NCBI GenBank assembly: GCA_902570695.1
Contig: CACFZE010000001.1
Location: 124,001 to 188,000, forward strand
From: an uncultured Pelagibacteraceae bacterium
GTDB lineage: Bacteria > Pseudomonadota > Alphaproteobacteria > Pelagibacterales > Pelagibacteraceae
Direction of reading: 5' to 3'
DNA: 64,000 bases
Below the pieces are notes generated by a model. That model saw only the letters and a program-made list of their open reading frames with translations. It was not told where the DNA came from and did no database searches. This document shows positions 39,684 through 48,988 of this stretch, in pieces. Position 1 is the first letter of the stretch. Each line of letters opens with the position of its first letter. The position numbers and the translations under genes were made by a program.

Positions 39684-40760
39684 TTAATTAAATAACTTTT
39701 TTAAGCCTTCAGAAGAAGCATCGCAAACTCCCTTTTCTGTTATTAATGCAGTAACATATTTAGCAGGTGTTACATCAAAGGCTAAATTTAATGATTTGCT
39801 TTTTTCAGGATATATTAAAACTCTATCAACTTTATTATCTTTGTTAATTCCATCCACATGAGAAAGTTCTTTTGGATCTCTTTCTTCAATTGGAATATCT
39901 TTAGAGGTTTTTAAATTCCAATCTATAGTTGAACTTGGTAAAGCAACATAAAAAGGTACCTTGTTATCATGAGCTGCGAGGGCTTTTAAATATGTTCCAA
40001 TTTTATTGCACACATCTCCGTTAGATAATGTTCTATCTGTTCCAACAATACACATATCAACCTGTCCTCTTTGCATTAATATTCCACCTGTATTATCTGC
40101 TATAATTGTATTCGGAATTTCTTCTTCATTAAGTTCATATGATGTAAGGTTTGCTCCTTGATTTCTTGGTCTGGTTTCATCTACCCAAACATGTATTGGT
40201 ATTCCTTTTTTATGTGCATGATAAATAGGAGAAGTTGCTGTTCCCCAATCTATTGTAGCTAACCAACCTGCATTACAATGTGTGAGAATATTGACGGTAT
40301 CTTTTTTTTTATTATATATATCTTCAATAATATTTAATCCATTTTTACCAATACTTTCACAAAATCCCTCATCTTCTTTACAAATTTCTTTAGCTTCATT
40401 GAGTGCAACATTAAATAAATCTCCAGGTTCAACAAATGATAATTTGTTATTCATTCTATGAACTGCCCACTGAAGATTTATAGCCGTCGGCCTAGAAGCA
40501 ACTAATTCTTCTGAACTTTTTTTTATAAAATCTAAACTGTTATTTTCTTTTATAGCTAGAACTAATCCAAATGCAGCCGTTCCTCCAATTAATGGTGCAC
40601 CTCGAACTTCCATTGTTTTGATAGCATTTATAGCGTCTTTAACTGAACTTAATTCTTTTATTACAAATTTATGTGGAAGCTTTGTCTGATCTATAATTTT
40701 TACAACTTGTTTTTCTTCATCAAACCAAATTGTTTTATATTTAACACCATTAATTTTCAT
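39684..40760 (-). CDS. mtnA: S-methyl-5-thioribose-1-phosphate isomerase
   Basis: EVRGAPLIGGTAAFGLVLA, ILTHCNAGWLAT, IVGTDRTLSNGDVCNKIGTY. Confidence 0.93.
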   Translation of the reverse strand: MKINGVKYKTIWFDEEKQVVKIIDQTKLPHKFVIKELSSVKDAINAIKTMEVRGAPLIGGTAAFGLVLAIKENNSLDFIKKSSEELVASRPTAINLQWAVHRMNNKLSFVEPGDLFNVALNEAKEICKEDEGFCESIGKNGLNIIEDIYNKKKDTVNILTHCNAGWLATIDWGTATSPIYHAHKKGIPIHVWVDETRPRNQGANLTSYELNEEEIPNTIIADNTGGILMQRGQVDMCIVGTDRTLSNGDVCNKIGTYLKALAAHDNKVPFYVALPSSTIDWNLKTSKDIPIEERDPKELSHVDGINKDNKVDRVLIYPEKSKSLNLAFDVTPAKYVTALITEKGVCDASSEGLKKLFN

Positions 40761-41629
40761 TAATTAAGAACTCTTCCTGCTATTGTTTTTAATTTATCTT
40801 TAGTTTTTTGAGTTCTTTTTTCTGGAGCAGTAATTATAGCTACATCTAAACAATTATTAGCTGGATCATTTGGATCAATGTGATTTTCAAAGTTCTCTAT
40901 CAAATTTTTAATCATATTTTTAGCTTTTGCTGCATTATCTAAGAGTACTTTTATAACTTGTTGGACATCTACATTCTCATGATCTGGATGCCAGCAATCA
41001 TAATCAGTTACCATTGAAACTGAAGCATATCTAATTTCTGCTTCTCTTGCTAGTTTAGCTTCTGGCATATTTGTCATTCCAATAATATCAGCTTTCCAAG
41101 TTCTATATAGGTTTGATTCTGCTAATGTAGAAAATTGTGGCCCTTCCATTACAATATAAGTTCCACCTCTTTGATAAGGTATACTTTCTTTTTTTATAGC
41201 ATCTTCGCAAGCGTTCATCAGTCCATTTGAAGTTGGGTGTGCCATTGATACATGCGCCACAATCTCATCATCAAAAAAAGTTTTGTTTCTTGCAAAAGTT
41301 CTATCAATGAACTGATCAACGATAACAAATTTACCTGGAGGTAAATCTTCTTTTAAAGATCCAACAGCTGAAACAGAGACTATATCTGTAATGCCAAGTT
41401 GTTTAAGTGCATCAATATTTGCTCTAAAATTTATTTTTGATGGAGAAATAAAATGACCTTTTCCATGTCTTGGTAGAAAATATATTTCTTTATTATTGTA
41501 TTTTGCCTTTAATATTAAATCTGAGGGTTTTCCCCATGGAGTATTTAAATCTAAACTTTCTCTATCTTTAAACTCTTCAACATCATATAAGCCACTTCCA
41601 CCAATAATTGCTAATTTATTATTTGCCAT
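40760..41629 (-). CDS. mtnP: S-methyl-5'-thioadenosine phosphorylase
   Basis: IIGGSGLYD, FLPRHGKGHFISPSKINFRANIDALKQLG, EGPQFSTLAES. Confidence 0.93.
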   Translation of the reverse strand: MANNKLAIIGGSGLYDVEEFKDRESLDLNTPWGKPSDLILKAKYNNKEIYFLPRHGKGHFISPSKINFRANIDALKQLGITDIVSVSAVGSLKEDLPPGKFVIVDQFIDRTFARNKTFFDDEIVAHVSMAHPTSNGLMNACEDAIKKESIPYQRGGTYIVMEGPQFSTLAESNLYRTWKADIIGMTNMPEAKLAREAEIRYASVSMVTDYDCWHPDHENVDVQQVIKVLLDNAAKAKNMIKNLIENFENHIDPNDPANNCLDVAIITAPEKRTQKTKDKLKTIAGRVLN

Positions 41630-41657
41630 AGTATATTTTAGATTATAATTAAGTTTT

Positions 41658-42185
41658 ATGGATTTAAAAGAATATATTAGGTCGATTCAAGACTATCCGA
41701 AAAAAGGAATTCTATTTAGAGACATCACTACACTTATTAAGAACGAAGAAGCTTTCAAAGAGTGTATAAATCAAATTATAGAGAGAACTAAAAAATTTAA
41801 TTTTGATAAAATAGCTGCAGTGGAATCTAGGGGTTTTGTATTTGCTTCTGCTATTTCATATATCTTACATAAGCCATTTATAATGTTAAGAAAAAAAAAT
41901 AAATTACCTGCAGAAGTACATTCTGTTGATTTTGAACTAGAATATGGAACTGCTACAATTGAAGTTCACAAAGACTCATTCAAAGAAAACGAAAATATAT
42001 TAATTATTGATGATTTAATTGCTACAGGAGGTACCGCGGAAGCGGCTGCTAAATTAATTGAAATAGCAAAAAGCAAAGTTGCAGGATTTATTTTTGTAAT
42101 TAACTTATTTGATCTTGGTGGAACTAATAATTTGTTAAAAAAAGGATATAAAGTTGAGAATCTCGTTGATTTCCCAGGACATTAA
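41658..42185 (+). CDS. apt: Adenine phosphoribosyltransferase
   Basis: YPKKGILFRDITTLI, ILIIDDLIATGGTAEAAAKLI. Confidence 0.95.
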   Translation: MDLKEYIRSIQDYPKKGILFRDITTLIKNEEAFKECINQIIERTKKFNFDKIAAVESRGFVFASAISYILHKPFIMLRKKNKLPAEVHSVDFELEYGTATIEVHKDSFKENENILIIDDLIATGGTAEAAAKLIEIAKSKVAGFIFVINLFDLGGTNNLLKKGYKVENLVDFPGH

Positions 42186-42189
42186 AATT

Positions 42190-43566
42190 ATGAAAAATTT
42201 ATATAGTAGTTTTAATTTTAGTAAAATTAAATTATCAATAGAAACAAACCTAATCTTATTCGTAATTCTAACTTTTTTAATTAGTAGATTTATTACTTAT
42301 TTTTATCTTAAGATTTCAATTGATCCATATTGGATTTATGGGGTATGGCAACATATAAATCCAAAATATCTTGAAGAAAGTTTATTTTCTTCACTTTTAT
42401 ACTTCCATGCTCAACCACCTTTTTGGAATTTTATTTTAGGATTAGGAATTAAATTTGAAAACTTTTTACCCATAAAGATATATTTAAATTATTTAAATTT
42501 TTTATTTACGTTAATAATTTTAATTTACTCATGCAAAATATTGAAGTCTCTAAAATTAAATAAATTATATATTTATTTTATATCTCTAATTTTAATTACT
42601 TTATCCCCATCTATACTATTTTTTGAAAATTTACCTTTATACGCACATTTTACTTGTATGTTGTTATTTTTAATAAAATACTATTTTATAAAAGTATATG
42701 AAATCTATAAAATTAAATATGAATTATTAATTTATTTATTTTCGACACTTCTTATACTTAGCTGGAGCGCTTATATAATTTATTTTAATATTTTAATACT
42801 AATTTTATTAATTCCATTGATAATTAAAAAAAAAATAGTTTTAAGATCAATATTAATTTTTATATTTTTTTTTGTTTTAGGCTCATTACCATCAATTAAA
42901 AATAAAATCTTATTTGACTTTTTTGCTAACTCATCTTGGACAGGACTAAATGCAGCACAGTCAACAGGATATGATAGACAAAATTGGCCATTATGTAGTT
43001 TTGGAAAAGATAATTTAGATAAGCATAATTTATTTTACAAAAATTTGTTAAAAAAAAAAAATTATACCGATCATGAAATGTTGAATGACAAATCTTATAA
43101 TGATCTTGGTTATATTTATAAGTCAAAAAGCTGTGCAAACGAAGCTAAAAAATTTCTTATTTCTAATTTTTTTGAAATATCAAAACACAAGTTGCAAAGA
43201 TTTTTGTCTGTACATGGTCATTTATCAATTGATTTTGCTTTTAAACCTAGCAACTGGAAAATAATATTTCACACCCTTGAAGAATTAAATTACAATAATT
43301 TATTTAAGATAATCGTTTTTATTTTTTTTATTGCTAATTATGGCATTTATTTATTTATTTTGTATCACTCGCTTAAAAAAAAGCAAAAAAATCATATAGA
43401 CTATTTTGTTATTATCAACTTTATGCTTTATTCTTATCTCTTATTTGTATCTTTTTATGGCAGTACATGGGAGCAAGAAAGAATGAGATATAGTGGTTAT
43501 TCATTCATTATGATTTCAACTGCGATTATTTTTCATAAGCTATTAACTACGATCAAAAAAAATTAA
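42190..43566 (+). CDS. Multi-TM membrane protein, possibly ArnT/PMT-like glycosyltransferase (start reset to 42190)
   Basis: Multiple TM segments, periplasmic-loop-like soluble region; MKNLYSSF start after the apt stop. Confidence 0.6.
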   Translation: MKNLYSSFNFSKIKLSIETNLILFVILTFLISRFITYFYLKISIDPYWIYGVWQHINPKYLEESLFSSLLYFHAQPPFWNFILGLGIKFENFLPIKIYLNYLNFLFTLIILIYSCKILKSLKLNKLYIYFISLILITLSPSILFFENLPLYAHFTCMLLFLIKYYFIKVYEIYKIKYELLIYLFSTLLILSWSAYIIYFNILILILLIPLIIKKKIVLRSILIFIFFFVLGSLPSIKNKILFDFFANSSWTGLNAAQSTGYDRQNWPLCSFGKDNLDKHNLFYKNLLKKKNYTDHEMLNDKSYNDLGYIYKSKSCANEAKKFLISNFFEISKHKLQRFLSVHGHLSIDFAFKPSNWKIIFHTLEELNYNNLFKIIVFIFFIANYGIYLFILYHSLKKKQKNHIDYFVIINFMLYSYLLFVSFYGSTWEQERMRYSGYSFIMISTAIIFHKLLTTIKKN

Positions 43567-43596
43567 ATTCTTAAATATTTTATTGATCTTTTTTAT

Positions 43597-43673
43597 TGGT
43601 AGCGGGAAGTGGGATCGAACCACTGACCTCGGGCTTATGAGTCCCGCGCTCTAACCAACTGAGCTACCCCGCC
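43597..43673 (-). tRNA. tRNA-Met (anticodon CAU), elongator-like, CCA encoded
   Basis: GGCGGGGTAGCTCAGTTGGTTAGAGCGCGGGACTCATAAGCCCGAGGTCAGTGGTTCGATCCCACTTCCCGCTACCA; D, anticodon and T arms recognisable. Confidence 0.95.
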
Positions 43674-43781
43674 GTAAATAATTGTTGTTTTATACTACTT
43701 TTATTTTTTGTTGCAAATAGACTTTACCAGTATGATCTATTTGTGATCAATAATTTATTAATTGCAAATAATGATTGTGTA

Positions 43782-44654
43782 TTAACGCTCTTGAACCGCT
43801 GACATTGGAACGTTCATTACATTACATACCTCAAAAGCATATGCTTCATGCATATTAATTTTTGGTATAACTCTTAAAAGGTATTCATAGTCAAAATTAA
43901 GGTCATAATTTCCATATTTTATAAATATGTTATTAAAATCTTTTTTAAGTTTTTCAATCTGAGAGCTATGTAAAATGAGTGGTGTTGTTGTTAATACTTC
44001 AATATCAGCTTGACTATAATCTAAGTCTATTAATTTATTATAATGATTTTCAATAATATCCGACACAATATAATCAATATTATATTTCATTTTAGGATAC
44101 CCTGGTATCAGCATATAATCTAAGGCATCTTCATTTAAAATTTCTATAAAAAAATTTGCTACACATATTTTATCATCTTCGTTTTCAAATCTATCAAAAG
44201 TGTGTCTATTAGCTTCAATAAAATCATTAGTTTTTTTATTTCTTTTTATTTCACTGGGATTTTTTTTTGGTTTACTTTCTATTTGAAATTCAAATTGCAA
44301 ACCTTTTTTTTGAATTAAATAATTATATTCACTTACAATTTGTTCTAATTTAGGAGTTTGTCCACTATTAAATTTAAGAGTTTTTAATTCAGTTTCATTT
44401 ATAACGTATAATTCATTAGGATGAACCTTTTCTATAGCCAATTTTAAAAGAGCTTCATCTTTTTTTATTTTTACTATCGTCCTTTCATTAAGCTCACTCA
44501 ACCTCTTTTCCTTAAATTCTTTAATATTAGTATTTGGTTTATACTCAATGGTGTGATCTTCAGTTTTTTGCTTTATAATAACTACTCTATAAATTGTAAT
44601 TAAAATAATAAACAATAATAAAACATTAGAAATTAATTTTTGTTTTTTTGTCAT
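43782..44654 (-). CDS. Hypothetical protein with N-terminal membrane anchor
   Basis: 290-aa ORF, one N-terminal hydrophobic helix, no family recognised. Confidence 0.6.
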   Translation of the reverse strand: MTKKQKLISNVLLLFIILITIYRVVIIKQKTEDHTIEYKPNTNIKEFKEKRLSELNERTIVKIKKDEALLKLAIEKVHPNELYVINETELKTLKFNSGQTPKLEQIVSEYNYLIQKKGLQFEFQIESKPKKNPSEIKRNKKTNDFIEANRHTFDRFENEDDKICVANFFIEILNEDALDYMLIPGYPKMKYNIDYIVSDIIENHYNKLIDLDYSQADIEVLTTTPLILHSSQIEKLKKDFNNIFIKYGNYDLNFDYEYLLRVIPKINMHEAYAFEVCNVMNVPMSAVQER

Positions 44655-44681
44655 TTTTTATTTTTTGATGCAAACAAGATT

Positions 44682-44795
44682 TTACTTGTTCTTTTTCTTA
44701 TCTTTTTTAATTTTTCTTTTTTCCTTGAGAGAAAGTTTAGCTTTTTTCATTACACTAGAGTCTTTAAATGATTTACCGCTATATCTTTTTGACAT
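44682..44795 (-). CDS. Small very basic 37-aa ORF (not in supplied track)
   Basis: MSKRYSGKSFKDSSVMKKAKLSLKEKRKIKKDKKKNK*, starts directly after the stop of the upstream gene. Confidence 0.4.
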   Translation of the reverse strand: MSKRYSGKSFKDSSVMKKAKLSLKEKRKIKKDKKKNK

Positions 44796-45245
44796 TTAAT
44801 TAATTTGTTCAAAGAACTTATCTTTTAGTTGGTAGGTAAAAGGATATTCTTTTCCAAGTGGTTGAAATTTAGTCTTAATTACTATTACGTTTTGCTTATC
44901 AAGTTTAAATTTCCATGTTAATTTGATATCACCTGAAAAAACTCTTAATTTACCTAAATTTGTAAATCTCCATCCATCTTCTGAAATGACATTTCCATCT
45001 TGGTATCTTTTGTAATTTTTTTCATCAAATATATAAGTTACAACACCTTGATTTCTCTCATCTTCCAATGTTATTGCATAATTATTTAAAAATTCTGCAG
45101 TTTGTGATTTATTCAAACTTTTCTTAGATATAGATTTTAAAAAGTCAGTGGTTTTATCAATAGTTTCATCTATTTTATCTTTAGCTATCGAAATCGATGA
45201 TAAGAATAAAGAAATAAAAAGGATACTAAATATATTTTTGATCAT
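44796..45245 (-). CDS. Hypothetical periplasmic protein
   Basis: Signal peptide MIKNIFSILFISLFLSSISIAK; 149 aa. Confidence 0.6.
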   Translation of the reverse strand: MIKNIFSILFISLFLSSISIAKDKIDETIDKTTDFLKSISKKSLNKSQTAEFLNNYAITLEDERNQGVVTYIFDEKNYKRYQDGNVISEDGWRFTNLGKLRVFSGDIKLTWKFKLDKQNVIVIKTKFQPLGKEYPFTYQLKDKFFEQIN

Positions 45246-45251
45246 ATTTGT

Positions 45252-46175
45252 TTAATTTAATAAATTTATTGTAAATAAAAAGCTAAATATTGAAGCAAAT
45301 GTTGAAATAAATATTGCCTTAATAATATTTTCTGGACTTACATTGTATGCAGAGCACATAACAATTGAGGTAGCTCCACATGGACCCACACTAACCAACA
45401 AAGCTCCAGCAAAATTAATTGGATTTGATAAGTTAAAAAATGTGTAACCTAAGATCAGCAAAATCAGTGGTGAAATAATAAGTTTTAATATTGAAATAGT
45501 AATTGTTAATTTATTGAAAACTTTTTTTGAATAAAAAGATAGAATAATACCAATTGCAAATAATCCAACTGGCATAACACATGCTGCAAGTCTTTGTAGA
45601 ATATACTCAAATGGGGTTTCGTCTATATTGATCTTTGAAATTCTTATAATCAATCCAATTAAAATTGCTAATATCATCGGATTTAATATTAAATTTCTTA
45701 AAAACTGAGATAATTTAATTCTTTTTTTTACAGTAAACTCTAAAAAAAAACTAACTATTGATAATAAAACTACACTATCCATTAAAATAATACCTGATAT
45801 TTGAGTTATAGTACTTCCTCCAAAGAAAATTTCTGCGATAGGTAAAACTAATATTACGTGATTTGATAAAGCAACTGTTAGAGCCCAAATAATAGACTCC
45901 TGTATTGATCTTTTAAAAGTATTTTTAGTTAATAAAAAAGCAAATATTCCGCTTGTTAACTGCATTAAAAAATAAGATGAAATTTGAGATATGTCTATTT
46001 CCCCAACATCACTTTGGGCAACTAGTTTTATGATTAAAGCTGGTACCGCTATATAAAATGAAAATAAATTAAATATTCTAGCCTTTTGTAGGTCAAATAT
46101 TTTAGTATATCCTAATAGATAACCTATAAGAGTAATTCCTATAAATGGTGTTAAGCCTAGAAATACCTGAAACAT
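45252..46175 (-). CDS. AEC (auxin efflux carrier) family transporter
   Basis: Ten-TM AEC pattern: FLGLTPFIGITLIGYLLGY, MPVGLFAIGIILSF. Confidence 0.85.
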   Translation of the reverse strand: MFQVFLGLTPFIGITLIGYLLGYTKIFDLQKARIFNLFSFYIAVPALIIKLVAQSDVGEIDISQISSYFLMQLTSGIFAFLLTKNTFKRSIQESIIWALTVALSNHVILVLPIAEIFFGGSTITQISGIILMDSVVLLSIVSFFLEFTVKKRIKLSQFLRNLILNPMILAILIGLIIRISKINIDETPFEYILQRLAACVMPVGLFAIGIILSFYSKKVFNKLTITISILKLIISPLILLILGYTFFNLSNPINFAGALLVSVGPCGATSIVMCSAYNVSPENIIKAIFISTFASIFSFLFTINLLN

Positions 46176-46963
46176 TATTGGACAGTAATTCTATGCATAA
46201 TTCTATTACCTTTAAAAGCTGTTGCTTGATGAAGCATAGATCTATTATCCCAAATAGCTAATTGGTTCTTTTCCCACTCTAAAGAATATTGAAAACTTTT
46301 TTTTAATTGGTGTTTGAATAAATAATTTTTTAATTTTTTATCAATTTTACTGTTATTAAAACGTATAAAGTGTCCTGGACTACAATATAAAGTGTATTTA
46401 CTATTTATTTTTCTTATTAATTTATGCTTTGAAATAAGTTCTTTAGCTTTTTTCCCCTTTTCTTTTTCTCTTTCCAATCTCGTTACAGAAATAGGACCTT
46501 CTGATGAAAATATACATTTTTCGTTTTTAAACTTTTTTTTAAAGTTAGCTGGTAATTTTTCATAAGCTAAATATTGGGAACAAAAATCTGTGTTTGCCTG
46601 ACCTTTTTTTGGAACTAACTTAGATAGTAACATAGTAAATCTAGGTGGTTTTTTAGTATAAATTGAGTCTGTATGAAATTGCTCACCAAAACTAGGTCCT
46701 TTATCAGTAGATTTTCTTTGAACAACAGTTATTTGAGGATATTTTTTATTCAATCCTTTAAGTCTTGGATAGTTTGCAAGTTTTCCAAATTTTTTTGCAA
46801 ATTTTACATAATTATCAGAATTTAATTTTTGGTTTCTAAAATAAATCATCCCGTATTTTGAAAGAGCAGATTTTATTTTTTTTAACGAAGAATTGTTAAT
46901 TTTATTTAAATCACAGACTAATTCTGCACCTATATTTTTTTTATTAGGAATAATTTTAAGCAT
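46175..46963 (-). CDS. TauD/TfdA family 2-oxoglutarate dioxygenase
   Basis: MIYFRNQKL, QFHTDSIY (HxD), IWDNRSMLHQATAFKGNRIMHRITV. Confidence 0.85.
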   Translation of the reverse strand: MLKIIPNKKNIGAELVCDLNKINNSSLKKIKSALSKYGMIYFRNQKLNSDNYVKFAKKFGKLANYPRLKGLNKKYPQITVVQRKSTDKGPSFGEQFHTDSIYTKKPPRFTMLLSKLVPKKGQANTDFCSQYLAYEKLPANFKKKFKNEKCIFSSEGPISVTRLEREKEKGKKAKELISKHKLIRKINSKYTLYCSPGHFIRFNNSKIDKKLKNYLFKHQLKKSFQYSLEWEKNQLAIWDNRSMLHQATAFKGNRIMHRITVQ

Positions 46964-47831
46964 TTTTTAAAAAGAAACTTTTTAATTGTTTAATTGTTTC
47001 TTTGGGATTTTGCTCTGGTATAAAATGTCCAGATTTAACAGCAACTCCAACAACTTTTTTATTTGAATAATTTTGCCAAATTTTGATTGGTTTAAATTGT
47101 TTGCCTATAACACCATTTTTTCCCCATAAAACTTGAACAGGAATATTTAATTTTTTCTTTCGATCGTATCTGTCATGATCAAGATCAATAGTAGCAGATG
47201 CTCTATAATCCTCACATGATCCATGAATTCTCTTAGGTTGCTTAAAGCACTTTAAGTAACCCTCTTCAACTTTTCCAAACTTATGATTGCCAGACCATTT
47301 GTCCAAGCAATACTTCATCCATTTCCTTGGATCACTCATTATCATTCTTTCTGGTAACCATTTTGGTTGAATTAAGAAAAACCAATGAAAGTAAGCTTTT
47401 GCAAAATCTCTAGTTGTTAGTTCATACATATCTAAAGTTGGACAAATATCTAAAACGCTAAGAGCAAGGACGTTTTTTCTGTGATCTCTTGCCAATCTAT
47501 GAGCAACTCTTCCACCTCTATCATGGCCTGCAACATAAAATTTACTATACCCTAATTTTACCATCATTTGTTTCATGTCGTTTGCCATTTCTCTTTTTGA
47601 GTAATTAAAATGTTTATTATCAGATGGTGGAGCTAAACTGTTTCCATAACCTCTTAAGTCTGCTGCAACCACAGTAAAACTTTTTGATAACCCTGGAGCT
47701 GTTTTATGCCACATTAAATGTGTTTGAGGGTAACCATGAAGTAATAATAAAGGTGGACCGTCTCCTTTCACTTTACAAAAGACTTTCCCCTTTTTAACTT
47801 TGACGTATTTACTTTTAAAACCTTCAAACAT
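46956..47831 (-). CDS. Alpha/beta hydrolase, haloacetate (fluoroacetate) dehalogenase-like
   Basis: LLLLHGYPQTHLMWHK, AGHDRGGRVAHRLARDH (Asp nucleophile), HWFFLIQPKWLPE, GHFIPEQNP. Confidence 0.8.
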   Translation of the reverse strand: MFEGFKSKYVKVKKGKVFCKVKGDGPPLLLLHGYPQTHLMWHKTAPGLSKSFTVVAADLRGYGNSLAPPSDNKHFNYSKREMANDMKQMMVKLGYSKFYVAGHDRGGRVAHRLARDHRKNVLALSVLDICPTLDMYELTTRDFAKAYFHWFFLIQPKWLPERMIMSDPRKWMKYCLDKWSGNHKFGKVEEGYLKCFKQPKRIHGSCEDYRASATIDLDHDRYDRKKKLNIPVQVLWGKNGVIGKQFKPIKIWQNYSNKKVVGVAVKSGHFIPEQNPKETIKQLKSFFLKNA

Positions 47832-47935
47832 TTATTTATTTTAATATATATATTAATAATTCAATCAGTAATTTTAAAATTGTTTAAATACAACGTTTAT
47901 AAGGTCAATTATTAAATTGAATTATCATTCATTGA

Positions 47936-48988
47936 ATGTATACCTTCATTTTTGTGAGAATTGAAGAAGAGCTAAAACTAGATTATTCCGACGTACTTTT
48001 TAGACCTAAAAGAAGCACTCTTAAAAGTAGAAAAGATGTTAATTTAAAACGAACTTATCGTTTTAAATACAGTAAAAATGAATGGTCTGGAATTCCTATA
48101 ATGGCAGCTAATATGGATGGTGTAGGCGTGCTTGGTGTTGCTGAAAAATTATCTGAATACGGAATGATTACATGCTTAACAAAACAGCATGATGTTAAAA
48201 AAATAAAACAATTTAAAAAAATTAAGTCAATATATCCAAATGTAGCTTTAAGTATTGGAACAAAAAAAGATGATTTTCAAAATTTAGATAAAGTTTTAAA
48301 AGAATTTAGTTTCATTAAATTTATATGCATTGATGTTGCTAACGGTTATTCAGAGCATTTTAGTAAATTTTTAAAATCTGTTAGGGATAAATATCCAACG
48401 AAAACAATCATAGCAGGTAATGTTGTTACTGCAGATATGACACAAGAATTAATTTTATCAGGAGCAGATATTGTGAAAGTTGGAATTGGACCAGGGAGTG
48501 TGTGTACAACAAGAATACAAACTGGGGTTGGCTACCCTCAGTTAAGTGCGGTAATAGAATGTGCTGATGCAGCGCATGGATTAGGTGCACATATCATTGC
48601 AGATGGTGGATGTACATGTCCAGGTGATGTTGCGAAAGCATTTGGTGGAGGGGCTGATTTTGTTATGCTTGGAGGAATGTTTGCAGGTCATGATGAAGGT
48701 AAAGGAAAATTAGTAAAATCTAATGGCTCAAAGTATGTTGAATTTTACGGATCAAGTTCTGAAACTGCAAATAACAAACATTATGGTGGACTATCAGACT
48801 ACAGAAGTAGCGAAGGCAGAACAGTAAGAGTTAAGTACCGAGGTAAAATTAATGATACCATTTTAAATATTTTAGGTGGTGTGAGAAGCAGTTGTACATA
48901 TGTTGGAGCACCCTCTTTAAAACAATTAAGTAAGTGCACAACTTTTGTAAGAGTTACTAAGCAATTTAACGATACATTCACTAAATAA
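47936..48988 (+). CDS. guaC: GMP reductase (IMPDH/GMPR family)
   Basis: [40 protein letters not shown]; start uncertain. Confidence 0.85.
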   Translation: MYTFIFVRIEEELKLDYSDVLFRPKRSTLKSRKDVNLKRTYRFKYSKNEWSGIPIMAANMDGVGVLGVAEKLSEYGMITCLTKQHDVKKIKQFKKIKSIYPNVALSIGTKKDDFQNLDKVLKEFSFIKFICIDVANGYSEHFSKFLKSVRDKYPTKTIIAGNVVTADMTQELILSGADIVKVGIGPGSVCTTRIQTGVGYPQLSAVIECADAAHGLGAHIIADGGCTCPGDVAKAFGGGADFVMLGGMFAGHDEGKGKLVKSNGSKYVEFYGSSSETANNKHYGGLSDYRSSEGRTVRVKYRGKINDTILNILGGVRSSCTYVGAPSLKQLSKCTTFVRVTKQFNDTFTK

